This document shows, one piece after another, positions 6,636-14,298 of a stretch of 14,360 nt of DNA (within the stretch, counting starts at the first letter, position 1; every line of letters begins with the position of its first letter). A program made the position numbers and the translations under genes. Under the pieces are notes generated by a model, which was not told the DNA's origin, searched no databases, and saw only the letters and a program-made list of their open reading frames with translations. This DNA is from CBFGWV01 sp965652545 (GTDB lineage Bacteria; Pseudomonadota; Gammaproteobacteria; Competibacterales; Competibacteraceae), in NCBI GenBank assembly GCA_965652545.1, contig CBFGWV010000107.1, positions 1 to 14,360 on the forward strand, written 5' to 3'.

Positions 6636-7736
6636 TTAGTCGCGGGGGTAGGTGTAGGCGAGGGCGCGGGCATTCATCTGCCCGTTATCGGCGTAGACCA
6701 TGTAGTCGGCGATGCTGGCGCGGTAGGCGATGAAGCTCTCGACGATGCGGCGCACCAACTCGTCGTCATCCTCGCGTAGGTCAGCGATCACCTCGCCGGC
6801 GGCGTTGCCCAAGGCGACCAGAACGTCGTCGGGCAGTTGCCTCACCTGCACGCCGTGTTCGTTCACCAGTTGCGTGAGGGCTTGGGCGTGCTTGGTGGTG
6901 TACTCCGTCCACACCTCGTTGTACAAGGCATCGCACGCGGTTTTTACAACCTGCTGCAACTCGGTGGGCAAAGCGTCGTAGGCAGCTTTATTCACCGCGC
7001 ATTCCTCGGCGGACGACGGCTCGCCAACCCCAGGCCAATAGTAATTCTTGGCCACCTGGTGGAAGCCCAGTGCGGAGTCGGTCCATGGGCCGATGAACTC
7101 GCCGGCATCCAGCGCGCCGGACTGCAGGGCTTGAAACATATCGCCACCGCCCATGGCCTGCACCGCCATGCCCACTTTGGCGCACATCTCGGACGCCAGG
7201 CCGGTGGTGCGGAAGCGCAGGCCCTTGAGATCGTCGACCGAGGCGATCTCGTTGCGGAACCAGCCCTGCCACTGCGGTCCGGAATTGCCGCACAGAAACG
7301 GCTTGAGATTGAAACGGGCGTAGATCTCGTCGTACAACGCCTGCCCGCCGCCATAGGTCAGCCAGCCGACCTGTTCGTCGGCGCGCAGTCCGAAGGGTTG
7401 CGAGCCGAACAACAGAATGCCGCGGGACTTTGAGCCCCAGTAGGCTGGAACAGCGTGATAGAGTTCTGCGGTGCCTTCCGAGACCGCATCGAACACCCCC
7501 GGCCCCGGTACCAATTCGCCGGCGGCGTACAAGGTGACCTTCAGGCGACCGCCGGACAACGCTGTAATGCGGTCGGCCAGCTTCTGCGCCGCGACCCCCG
7601 GCCCCGGAAGATTCTTGGGCCAGGCGGTGACCATCTTCCACTCGATGACATCCTGGGCGATGGTCGGTGCGGCAAAACCGGTGGCGACGACTCCGGCGGC
7701 GGCACCGGTCGATTTGAGAAACGCTCTACGCTTCAT
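6636..7736 (-). CDS. TRAP transporter binding protein DctP, 2-oxoacid type
   Basis: A 366-residue periplasmic solute-binding protein. The N-terminus has a twin-arginine signal (RRAFLK at residues 3-8, then a hydrophobic run and AQ near 27-28), so it is probably exported folded by Tat. The mature part matches the TakP-like branch of DctP. Likely ligand residues are N151 and Q155 in GNSGPQWQG, the family arginine R176 in LRFRTTG, and E213 in GEFIGPW; in TakP, equivalent residues bind a 2-oxoacid with a sodium ion. Lactate or another short 2-hydroxy or 2-oxo acid is therefore the best guess, though related proteins bind other carboxylates. It has a good aggag about six bases before ATG and is first in the operon. 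A HutC-type regulator is divergent 165 bases away. Confidence 0.93.
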   Translation of the reverse strand: MKRRAFLKSTGAAAGVVATGFAAPTIAQDVIEWKMVTAWPKNLPGPGVAAQKLADRITALSGGRLKVTLYAAGELVPGPGVFDAVSEGTAELYHAVPAYWGSKSRGILLFGSQPFGLRADEQVGWLTYGGGQALYDEIYARFNLKPFLCGNSGPQWQGWFRNEIASVDDLKGLRFRTTGLASEMCAKVGMAVQAMGGGDMFQALQSGALDAGEFIGPWTDSALGFHQVAKNYYWPGVGEPSSAEECAVNKAAYDALPTELQQVVKTACDALYNEVWTEYTTKHAQALTQLVNEHGVQVRQLPDDVLVALGNAAGEVIADLREDDDELVRRIVESFIAYRASIADYMVYADNGQMNARALAYTYPRD

Positions 7737-7843
7737 GCATATCTCCTCTGAATGAATTGGCTGGCATCATGCCGGTGCACGCGGAATGGCAAGCACCGTC
7801 GCAGCGACCGGCCCACACCATGATGCGTTCTATGATGTATCTG

Positions 7844-7879
7844 GATAATGCTTACACAGACGCCACGGTATGCACATAC
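7844..7879 (+). promoter_or_regulatory. Candidate promoter and operator of the GntR gene and dctPQM
   Basis: In the 165-base divergent gap, the plus strand has a -10-like GATAAT at 7844-7849 without a clear -35. Eighteen bases further on is the palindrome GTATG-CA-CATAC (7868-7879). It resembles the GTATG/CATAC-type half-sites of HutC-subfamily operators. It would lie just after the transcription start of the regulator gene and upstream of dctP, suiting autorepression and control of the transporter. Binding is inferred only from form and place. Confidence 0.4.
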
Positions 7880-7901
7880 AAAACAACAAGGATGATCGTA
7901 G

Positions 7902-8612
7902 ATGAGAACAGCGCCTGCGTATGCGCGAATCAAAGCGGACATTCTCGGGCGCATCCGCGCCGGCGACTGGCCGCCGGGGCATTTGCTGCCCGGCGAGGTC
8001 GAGTTGGCCCAGCGTTACGGCTGCGCCCGCATGACAGTCCACCGGGCGCTGCGGGAGCTGGCGGACGAGGGCGTTGTCGAGCGGCGCAAACGTGCCGGAA
8101 CACGCGTGGCCATGCCGACCGGTCGCAGTGCGATGTTCGATATCCCGCGCGTGGATATGGAAATCGAGGCCATGGGGGCCAGCTACCGCTACGCCCGTCT
8201 GGCGCGGCGGCTGGAGACGCCGCCGGAGGCGGTACGCTCGAAGCTGGGTCTGCCCGAGGGCGAGCGCACGGTTCACCTGACCTGCCTGCACTTCGCCAAT
8301 GAGGCGCCGTTTCAACTGGAAGAGCGCTGGATCAACCTTGCGGTCGCGCCACAGGCGGCGGACGAGCCGTTCGATACCCAGGGGCCGAATCTCTGGCTAC
8401 TGGATCGGCTGCCATGGTCCGAGGTGGAGCATGTGGTCTCGGCGGTGAACGCCAGCATTCAGCACGCCCAGCGGCTGGAGCTGTCGCCGGGCGACGCCCT
8501 GCTGTTAGTGGAGCGGCGCACCTGGATCGAGCAGACCGTCATCACCTATGCACGCTTTTATCATCCGGGACGCTTCTACCGCTTGTACGCCAAAGGCGGC
8601 TACAGGGCGTAA
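7902..8612 (+). CDS. GntR-family regulator, HutC subfamily
   Basis: A 236-residue transcription factor. Residues about 5-70 are the GntR winged helix-turn-helix: LPGEVELAQRYGCARMTVHRAL at 29-50 and the wing at about 57-70. Residues about 80-232 form a UTRA ligand domain. Several blocks are close to HutC, the histidine-utilisation repressor: EERWINLAVAP at 140-150, EVEHVVSAV at 174-182, and ARFYHPGRFYRLY at 217-229. No hut gene is present. The neighbour is a divergent TRAP operon, so it probably senses that transporter's substrate or a product of it. The start has aagga nine bases ahead of ATG. Its stop is 13 bases from that of the convergent DUF1415 gene. Confidence 0.93.
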   Translation: MRTAPAYARIKADILGRIRAGDWPPGHLLPGEVELAQRYGCARMTVHRALRELADEGVVERRKRAGTRVAMPTGRSAMFDIPRVDMEIEAMGASYRYARLARRLETPPEAVRSKLGLPEGERTVHLTCLHFANEAPFQLEERWINLAVAPQAADEPFDTQGPNLWLLDRLPWSEVEHVVSAVNASIQHAQRLELSPGDALLLVERRTWIEQTVITYARFYHPGRFYRLYAKGGYRA

Positions 8613-8625
8613 GACGTCCCGCCCG

Positions 8626-9168
8626 TCAATACGACAGATAGGGAAACAGCCGTTTGCGCTCGTCCCCGGTCAAGCTGCGAACCCGCGCGATATTGCGCTG
8701 CGGAATCGCCTCGGGGTTGTCATAGCGGGCAAGCGCCGCATCGATGCTGGCCTCGCGGATAATGTGCAGGATCGGGTAGGGCGAACGATTGGTGAGGTTC
8801 TCATCGTCCCCCGGGGCGGTACCCTCGAACTGGTAGTCGGGGTGGAAGCTGGCCACCTGGAATGTGCCTTCCCAGCCCATGTGAACCAACCAGACGTCCA
8901 CCGCATCGAGAAATCGATTGTACGCTTCGAACGTGGCCAGATGGGCCGGAATCACCAGCACGGTAGTCTCCACCTCAGCGGCCGGCGTCGCGGCCAGCAT
9001 GCCGAGTTCGGCCTCCATCGCCTCCAGCACCGCCTCGTCGGTGCTGGCATCGGTCACCGTGATGCGCACCTGCCCACGGCGATAGGGCCCCGCTGCGAAG
9101 GGGCAGAGGTTGAGCCCGATGACCACGCTCTCCAGCCATCGGCGGACCGCGGCGTCCACATCGCTCAT
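8626..9168 (-). CDS. DUF1415 family protein
   Basis: A 180-residue protein whose whole length fits the DUF1415 family, common in proteobacteria and without a known function. Conserved blocks are VIGLNLCPFA at residues 16-25, SFHPDYQFEGT at 107-117 and NRSPYPILHIIREAS at 127-141. The invariant-looking Cys, His and Asp residues in these blocks suggest an active or metal site, but that is only a guess. There is no signal peptide or membrane segment, so it is probably cytoplasmic. It follows the D-2-hydroxyacid dehydrogenase with a 25-base gap and is probably in the same transcript. The ATG lacks a clear ribosome-binding site. It is convergent with the HutC-like gene, only 13 bases away. Confidence 0.92.
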   Translation of the reverse strand: MSDVDAAVRRWLESVVIGLNLCPFAAGPYRRGQVRITVTDASTDEAVLEAMEAELGMLAATPAAEVETTVLVIPAHLATFEAYNRFLDAVDVWLVHMGWEGTFQVASFHPDYQFEGTAPGDDENLTNRSPYPILHIIREASIDAALARYDNPEAIPQRNIARVRSLTGDERKRLFPYLSY

Positions 9169-9193
9169 ACGGGCGTCGCCATACGGCTGTCGA

Positions 9194-10591
9194 TCAATCC
9201 AGCAGCTTGCCGGGGTTGAGGATACCGTCCGGGTCGAACACCTGCTTGATGGCCTTCAGGTACGCCCGTTCGGCCGGCGATCGGGAGTAGTGCAGGTAGG
9301 GCTTTTTGATCAGGCCTACACCATGCTCGGCCGAGATCGACCCCTCGTGCTCGGCCAGCGTGCGGAACAAGTGGTCGCTGACCCGCTCGCACTCGCGCTT
9401 GAAATCGTCCATCGACCAATCCTGCGGCTTCAACACGCTGATGTGCAGGTTGCCGTCGCCGATGTGGCCGAACCAGATCACCTCGAACTGTGGGTACTCG
9501 GTCGCGAACAGGGTATCCATGGCCGTGAGGAAGGCCGGTACACGGCTGACCCGGGTGGCGATGTCGTTCTTGTACGGTGTAAACGGGGCGATGGACTCGG
9601 TGATGTCCTCGCGCAGGCGCCACAAGGCCTGCGCCTGGCCCTCGCTCTGGCTGATGACGCCATCGCTGACCCAGCCGTTGTCGACGCAGGTCTCGAATGC
9701 CGCCAATGCCTGATCCAACGCATCGTCACGGATGTGTTCGAACTCGGCCAGGACGTAGTAGGGCGTGTCGGACTCGAACGGCCGGGCCACTCCTTTGGCC
9801 GTAACGTGGGCCATCGCCTTGTCGGTAAAGAACTCGAACGCGGTCAGGGCCAAGCGCTCGCGCAGCGCCTCGAACACGGCCATCACCCCGTCGAGGGCAT
9901 CGATACCCAGCACCATGACGCTGAGCTCGCGCGGCGCCGGTGCAAGCCTCACCGTGGCCTCGACGATCAAGCCCAGCGTACCCTCGCTGCCGATCATCAG
10001 ATGACGCAGGTCGTAGCCGGTGGCATTTTTGGTTAGGCCGCGATTGAGGTCCAACAACTCGCCACTACCGGTGACCACCTTCAGGCCGGTGATCCAGTCG
10101 CGGGTGAGGCCGTAGCGCAATACCTTGATGCCGCCGGCATTGGTGGCGATATTCCCGCCGATCTGGCTGGAGCCACGCGAGGCGAAGTCCACCGGGTAGC
10201 AACGACCCTGCTCGCGGGCAAACTGTTGCAGCCGCTCAGTGATGACACCCGGCCCGACAGTGACCGTGGAGTCGACCGGGTCGTACGCACCGATCGTGTT
10301 CATCCGGTCGAAACTGACCACTACCTCGCCCGCGGCGGCGACAGCGCCGCCGGACAGCCCTGTACGCCCGCCCGAGGGCACCAGCGCGATCCCACGGGGC
10401 CGTGCCCAGCCGACGATCGCCTGCACGGCGGCGATATCCCCGGGGAACAGCACGGCGGAGGGGGCGGGGCTGTGGAAACGCGTCCAGTCGCGACCGTGCT
10501 CAGTGAGTGTGTCGCTGTCGGTGGCAATGCGTAAATCCAAAGCCAATTCACTAAGCGCCGTCAAGGCGGCGTCGATTTCAGGTACGGTCAT
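9194..10591 (-). CDS. FAD-linked D-2-hydroxyglutarate dehydrogenase (D-lactate/glycolate dehydrogenase family)
   Basis: A 465-residue flavoprotein of the VAO/GlcD family that oxidises a D-2-hydroxyacid to the 2-oxoacid. The FAD-binding half has PSGGRTGLSGGA at 72-83, GGNIATNAGG at 145-154, KNATGYDL at 188-195 and GSEGTLG at 201-207. The C-terminal substrate half has GHIGDGNLH at 375-383 and EHGVG at 422-426, which supply metal- and substrate-binding residues. The length suits bacterial D2HGDH. The divergent neighbour is serA; this pairing is known in pseudomonads, where the enzyme clears D-2-hydroxyglutarate made by SerA. D-lactate or glycolate oxidation remains possible. The open frame runs back to 10987 across serA, but homology begins at ATG 10591. 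Its ribosome-binding site is weak. Confidence 0.93.
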   Translation of the reverse strand: MTVPEIDAALTALSELALDLRIATDSDTLTEHGRDWTRFHSPAPSAVLFPGDIAAVQAIVGWARPRGIALVPSGGRTGLSGGAVAAAGEVVVSFDRMNTIGAYDPVDSTVTVGPGVITERLQQFAREQGRCYPVDFASRGSSQIGGNIATNAGGIKVLRYGLTRDWITGLKVVTGSGELLDLNRGLTKNATGYDLRHLMIGSEGTLGLIVEATVRLAPAPRELSVMVLGIDALDGVMAVFEALRERLALTAFEFFTDKAMAHVTAKGVARPFESDTPYYVLAEFEHIRDDALDQALAAFETCVDNGWVSDGVISQSEGQAQALWRLREDITESIAPFTPYKNDIATRVSRVPAFLTAMDTLFATEYPQFEVIWFGHIGDGNLHISVLKPQDWSMDDFKRECERVSDHLFRTLAEHEGSISAEHGVGLIKKPYLHYSRSPAERAYLKAIKQVFDPDGILNPGKLLD

Positions 10592-10621
10592 GTCGCTCGC
10601 GTTAAAGCAGTGGTGGGCATG

Positions 10622-10650
10622 TTGTGCAGCGCGGCAGTGTAGCGTATCGT
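10622..10650 (+). promoter_or_regulatory. Candidate promoter of serA
   Basis: TTGTGC at 10622-10627 and TATCGT at 10645-10650 are separated by 17 bases, about 58 bases before the serA ATG. The matches to sigma-70 boxes are modest (3 and 4 of 6). The divergent dehydrogenase gene must share this 117-base gap. Confidence 0.3.
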
Positions 10651-10708
10651 TCCGCGCTCTGGGACCGATGAGCCCAATAGAACACCCGCCACGACACAAC
10701 CGGTATCC

Positions 10709-11944
10709 ATGAAGAAAACCTCGCTGCCCAAGGACGAGATCAAAATCCTGTTGCTCGAAGGCGTGCACCCGCGCGCCGTCGAATCCCTTCGCGCGCAAGG
10801 GTACTCCCAGATTGAGTACCATGAGAAATCCCTGCCCGAAGCGCAACTGTGCGATGCGATCCGCGATGCCCACCTCGTCGGCCTGCGCTCGCGCACCCAG
10901 ATCACCGCCGAGGTGCTGGACGAAGCGCGCAAGCTCATCGCAGTCGGCTGCTTCTGCATCGGCACCAACCAGGTCGAACTGGTGCACGCGCAGAATCTCG
11001 GCATCCCCGTGTTCAACGCGCCGTACTCAAACACCCGCAGCGTCGCCGAACTGGTCCTGGGCGAGGCCATCATGCTGATGCGCCGCATACCGGAGAAGAG
11101 CGCGGCGGCACATCGGGGTGAATGGCTCAAGACCGCCTCCGGCGCGTTCGAGATCCGTGACAAGACCATCGGCATCGTCGGCTACGGCCACATCGGCACC
11201 CAGATCGGCCTGCTGGCCGAGGGGCTGGGTATGCGGGTGCTGTACTACGATATCGACAGCAAGCTGGCCCTGGGCAATGCCCGTTCCACCGGGTCTTTGG
11301 ACGAGTTGCTGTCGAAGTCCGATGTCGTCACGCTGCACGTACCCGAGACGGGACAGACGCGCAACCTCATCGGTGCACGGCAACTGGCCAAGTGCAAACC
11401 CGGCGCCATCTTGATCAATGCCTCCCGCGGCACGGTGGTGGACATCGCCGCGCTCTGCGAGTCGTTGCGCGACGGCCGTCTCTCGGGCGCGGCCATCGAC
11501 GTCTTCCCGGTCGAGCCCAAGAGTAATCAGGACGAGTTCCTCTCGCCGCTGCGCGAGTTCGACAATGTCATTCTGACGCCGCATATCGGCGGCAGCACGG
11601 TCGAGGCCCAGGAGAATATCGGGCTGGAGGTGGCCGATAAGCTCATCCGCTACAGCGACAACGGCTCCACCTTGTCGTCGGTGAACTTCCCCGAAGTCTC
11701 CCTGCCGCCGCACCCCGGCAGCCACCGCCTGTTGCACATTCATCGCAACGTACCCGGCGTGCTGTCCAAGGTGAACGATGCGTTCTCGCAGGGGCGCATC
11801 AACATCGATGCCCAGTACCTGCAGACCAACCCGACCATCGGTTATGTGGTGATCGACATCGACACCGATGAAGACACCGCGCTGAACGTACGCGAGCGTC
11901 TCTCGCAGATCGACGGCACCATCCGTACGCGCATTCTTTATTGA
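10709..11944 (+). CDS. serA: D-3-phosphoglycerate dehydrogenase SerA
   Basis: A 411-residue enzyme for the first step of serine synthesis: NAD-dependent oxidation of 3-phosphoglycerate to 3-phosphohydroxypyruvate. E. coli-type SerA also reduces 2-oxoglutarate to D-2-hydroxyglutarate. The Rossmann motif GYGHIG is at 158-163. Catalytic R240, E269 and H292 are at the same numbers as in E. coli. The C-terminal ACT domain (about 339-411) keeps H345, N347 and N365, matching the residues that bind the feedback inhibitor serine, so allosteric control is probably retained. The length is normal (E. coli 410). The ATG has only a weak ribosome-binding site. A terminator-like palindrome follows the stop. 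The divergent neighbour encodes the probable D-2-hydroxyglutarate dehydrogenase. Confidence 0.98.
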   Translation: MKKTSLPKDEIKILLLEGVHPRAVESLRAQGYSQIEYHEKSLPEAQLCDAIRDAHLVGLRSRTQITAEVLDEARKLIAVGCFCIGTNQVELVHAQNLGIPVFNAPYSNTRSVAELVLGEAIMLMRRIPEKSAAAHRGEWLKTASGAFEIRDKTIGIVGYGHIGTQIGLLAEGLGMRVLYYDIDSKLALGNARSTGSLDELLSKSDVVTLHVPETGQTRNLIGARQLAKCKPGAILINASRGTVVDIAALCESLRDGRLSGAAIDVFPVEPKSNQDEFLSPLREFDNVILTPHIGGSTVEAQENIGLEVADKLIRYSDNGSTLSSVNFPEVSLPPHPGSHRLLHIHRNVPGVLSKVNDAFSQGRINIDAQYLQTNPTIGYVVIDIDTDEDTALNVRERLSQIDGTIRTRILY

Positions 11945-11959
11945 GGATCGCTGTACATA

Positions 11960-11994
11960 GGTGTCAGGGGCGGCATAATGCCGTCCCTGACGCC
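11960..11994 (+). terminator. Strong palindrome after serA
   Basis: Starting 15 bases after the serA stop, arms 11960-11976 and 11978-11994 pair over 17 positions around a single central base, with two G-U wobbles; the innermost pairs must open to form a real loop. No T-run follows, so it may stop polymerase weakly or protect the serA message. The next gene begins 17 bases later. Confidence 0.55.
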
Positions 11995-12011
11995 CTCATC
12001 GAGTCGACCCT

Positions 12012-12815
12012 TTGCAGCAGCCCCACCTGGAAATCATCCGCCACGACCCGCCGAGCGGCGTCAAGTCGCGGACTCCGTTGGTTTTCGTCCACGGTGCGTT
12101 TGCTGGAGCCTGGTGTTGGGCGGAGCATTTTCTGCCGTACTTCGCCGCCGCCGGCTGGCCGTCCATCGCCCTGAGCCTGCGCGGACACGGTGCCAGCGGC
12201 GGGCATGAAACCTTGGCGATGACCGGCCTGGGTGACTATGTGGACGATCTGCGTCACGTCATCGATGGCCTGGCACGCCCGGCCGTGCTCATCGGACACT
12301 CGATGGGCGGCATGGTGGTGCAGAAGTATCTGGGCGAGCATCAGGCGCCGGGCGCCGTGCTCATGGCCTCGGTACCGCCCTTTGGCCTCGCCTGGACCGG
12401 TGCCAGCCTGATGTTCACCGACCCACTGCTGTTCCAGCAACTGGGCCTGCTCATGACGCTTGGCCCGGAGTGGGGGTCGCCGGACACCCTGAAACGGGCC
12501 TTATTCTCCGACGATATGGACCGCGCGGATCTCGAGCGCTATTTCCACAAGTCGCAAGGTGAGTCGCACCGGGTGGTCATGGACTTGTCCGGCTGGGACT
12601 TGCCAAGGCGTCCACCGGCATCCGCGATGCCCTTGATGGTCATGGGTGCGGGCCGCGACAAGCTGGTGCCGTCGGCACTCGTGCGTGCGAGCGCCTACCA
12701 ATTCAATCGCCAGGCCGTTATCGTACCGGGCATGGCCCACGCCATGATGCTGGAACGCAAATGGACGGTGGCCGCCGATCTGATCAGAGATTGGCTGATC
12801 CACCACTCGCTTTAA
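12012..12815 (+). CDS. Alpha/beta hydrolase
   Basis: A 267-residue alpha/beta-fold hydrolase without a signal peptide. The oxyanion-hole motif HGAF is at 27-30 and the nucleophile elbow GHSMGG is at 95-100. The likely triad is S97, D216 (in GAGRDKLVP) and H243 (in GMAHAMML). A cap region lies at about 122-200. The substrate is unknown; esterase, lipase or lactonase activity are all possible. The start is TTG at 12012. An in-frame stop lies 24 bases upstream with no ATG or GTG between, and the next ATG (codon 70) would remove the HGAF strand. There is no strong ribosome-binding site. It is probably co-transcribed with the DUF2058 gene 19 bases downstream, and separated from serA by a palindrome. 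Confidence 0.9.
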   Translation: MQQPHLEIIRHDPPSGVKSRTPLVFVHGAFAGAWCWAEHFLPYFAAAGWPSIALSLRGHGASGGHETLAMTGLGDYVDDLRHVIDGLARPAVLIGHSMGGMVVQKYLGEHQAPGAVLMASVPPFGLAWTGASLMFTDPLLFQQLGLLMTLGPEWGSPDTLKRALFSDDMDRADLERYFHKSQGESHRVVMDLSGWDLPRRPPASAMPLMVMGAGRDKLVPSALVRASAYQFNRQAVIVPGMAHAMMLERKWTVAADLIRDWLIHHSL

Positions 12816-12834
12816 GCCAACGCAGGTACATGCC

Positions 12835-13365
12835 GTGTCGTTACGCGATCAGTTGCTCAAGGCGGGGCTGGTTTCCTCCGAGCAGGTGAAGCAGGCCGAG
12901 AAGAGCAAGAAAGCTCAGACTCACCAGGCCAAGAAAACCCGCAAGCCCGTGGACCCTGAGGCCGAGCAGGTTCGCCGTGCGCAGGAGGCCGAGGCCGCCG
13001 CCAAGCGCGAGCGCGACCGCCAACTGGAGCGCGAGCGTCAAGGCAAACGCCAGCAGCGCGAAGCCATGCTCAAGGCCCGTCAGTTGATGGACGCCCACCG
13101 GGTCAACGACCCTAAAGCCGAGCACAAGTACAACTTCAGCCACAACGGCAAGGTGATTCGCAGCGTGCGAGTGACCGAGTCACAGCAGCGGCTGCTGGGC
13201 ATGGGCAAGCTGGGCATTATCCGCAATGACCGCGATCCCTACGATTATCCGCTTGTCCCGCGGGAGATCGCCGAGAAGATCCAGGCATTGGGTCCCGGCT
13301 GGGTGATGACCTTGCACGATGAGAACGACGGCTCCGACGACGACTGGCCGGCCGACTGGGTGTAG
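12835..13365 (+). CDS. DUF2058 (YaiL-like) protein
   Basis: A 176-residue protein matching DUF2058, the family of E. coli YaiL. It opens with SLRDQLLKAGLVSSEQVKQ, followed by a highly charged Lys/Arg/Glu/Gln helix (about 20-85), probably a coiled coil or nucleic-acid-binding arm. A compact domain with HKYNFSHNGKVIRSVRVT (about 101-118) follows, and the end is acidic (DENDGSDDDWP). YaiL-type proteins have been called nucleoproteins, but their job is not established. The start is GTG at 12835, with aggt seven bases upstream. An ATG at 12830 is out of frame. It lies 19 bases after the alpha/beta hydrolase and is convergent with rarD, 15 bases away. Confidence 0.92.
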   Translation: MSLRDQLLKAGLVSSEQVKQAEKSKKAQTHQAKKTRKPVDPEAEQVRRAQEAEAAAKRERDRQLERERQGKRQQREAMLKARQLMDAHRVNDPKAEHKYNFSHNGKVIRSVRVTESQQRLLGMGKLGIIRNDRDPYDYPLVPREIAEKIQALGPGWVMTLHDENDGSDDDWPADWV

Positions 13366-13380
13366 GAGCCTGTCGGACGC

Positions 13381-14298
13381 TCAGCCGCCGCGGGGCTTCA
13401 GTGCCCGTCGCATGTCCCAGGTATACAGTGCCAGCGCAATCCAGATGCAGGCGAACACCACCGCATGGGTGGTGGTGAACGCCTCGCCGAAGACGGTAAC
13501 GGCCAGGATCAGTGCGCAGGACGGTGCAAGGTACTGAAACAGGCCGATCGTCGAATACTTCAACCGCCTGGCGGCGTTGGCGAACCACATCAGGGGCAGG
13601 GCGGTGACCCAGCCGGCCTGCATGATCAGAAACGCCCTACCGGCACCATCGGCGACAAACACCGACTCGCCGCGCAACTGCACCCAGACCAGATACCCCA
13701 GAGCGATAGGCAGCAACAGGACGGTCTCGACGGTCAGGCCCACCATACCGTCGACCGGCGCGGTCTTGCGCAACAGACCGTAGAAGCCGAAGGTGAAAGC
13801 GAGGATCAACGCCACCCAGGGCACCACACCCACTTGCAACGTGGCATAGAGCACACCGGCGGCGGCGATGCCCACGGCAATGTACTGAAGTCGGCGAAGG
13901 CGCTCGCCCAACAGCACCATGCCCAGCAAGACGTTGATCAAGGGGTTGATGTAATAGCCCAGGCTGGTCTCCAGCACGCGGCCGTTCTGCACCGCCCAGA
14001 TGAACACCAGCCAGTTGACGGTGATCAAAGCCGCACTGGCGACCAGCACCTTCAGATGGGACAGGTTGGTCAGTGACAGGCGCACCGCGCCGAAGCGCTT
14101 GAACACCGCCAGCATGGCGGCTAGCACGACCACCGACCAGACCACCCGGTGCGCCACCATCTGCAGCGGCGGCACAAAGGCGGTGAGCTTCCAGTAGATC
14201 GGCATCAAACCCCAGGACACATATGCCAGCAACGCGTAGGTGACGCCGGCGGCGGTTTCATCCATGGGTGCGGCGGGCGTGACCGGTGTGCTGGACAT
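13381..14298 (-). CDS. rarD: EamA-family transporter RarD
   Basis: A 305-residue inner-membrane protein of the drug/metabolite transporter superfamily, RarD branch. It has about ten hydrophobic segments in two EamA repeats. RarD hallmarks are YVSWGLMPIYWK at residues 31-42, VAHRVVWS at 48-55, NWLVFIWAVQNGRVLETSLGYYINPL at about 94-119, and LMWFANAARRLKYSTIGLFQYLAPS at about 225-249. The length is typical. The substrate is not known; E. coli rarD was linked to chloramphenicol tolerance. The chosen ATG has ggag about 13 bases upstream, which is too far to be ideal; M12 at 14265 is an alternative but has no better site. It is convergent with the DUF2058 gene and appears to be a single-gene unit. 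Confidence 0.95.
   Translation of the reverse strand: MSSTPVTPAAPMDETAAGVTYALLAYVSWGLMPIYWKLTAFVPPLQMVAHRVVWSVVVLAAMLAVFKRFGAVRLSLTNLSHLKVLVASAALITVNWLVFIWAVQNGRVLETSLGYYINPLINVLLGMVLLGERLRRLQYIAVGIAAAGVLYATLQVGVVPWVALILAFTFGFYGLLRKTAPVDGMVGLTVETVLLLPIALGYLVWVQLRGESVFVADGAGRAFLIMQAGWVTALPLMWFANAARRLKYSTIGLFQYLAPSCALILAVTVFGEAFTTTHAVVFACIWIALALYTWDMRRALKPRGG

Noticed and set aside
7763..7798. Small palindromes in the dctP leader (GGCAT-C-ATGCC and cggtgc/gcaccg) considered as a riboswitch or second operator
   Set aside because: The stems are only 5-6 bp, with no T-run or recognisable riboswitch core. A chance occurrence in GC-rich DNA is likely.
10592..10987. N-terminal 132-residue extension of the FAD dehydrogenase frame
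   Set aside because: It is antisense to the serA coding region and lacks family homology. The ATG at 10591 begins the conserved protein.
13366..13380. Motif ggagcctgtcggacgctc between DUF2058 and rarD as a terminator or repeat relic
   Set aside because: Only four base pairs form on each side, and it partly overlaps the DUF2058 and rarD stop codons. No second copy is present in the window.
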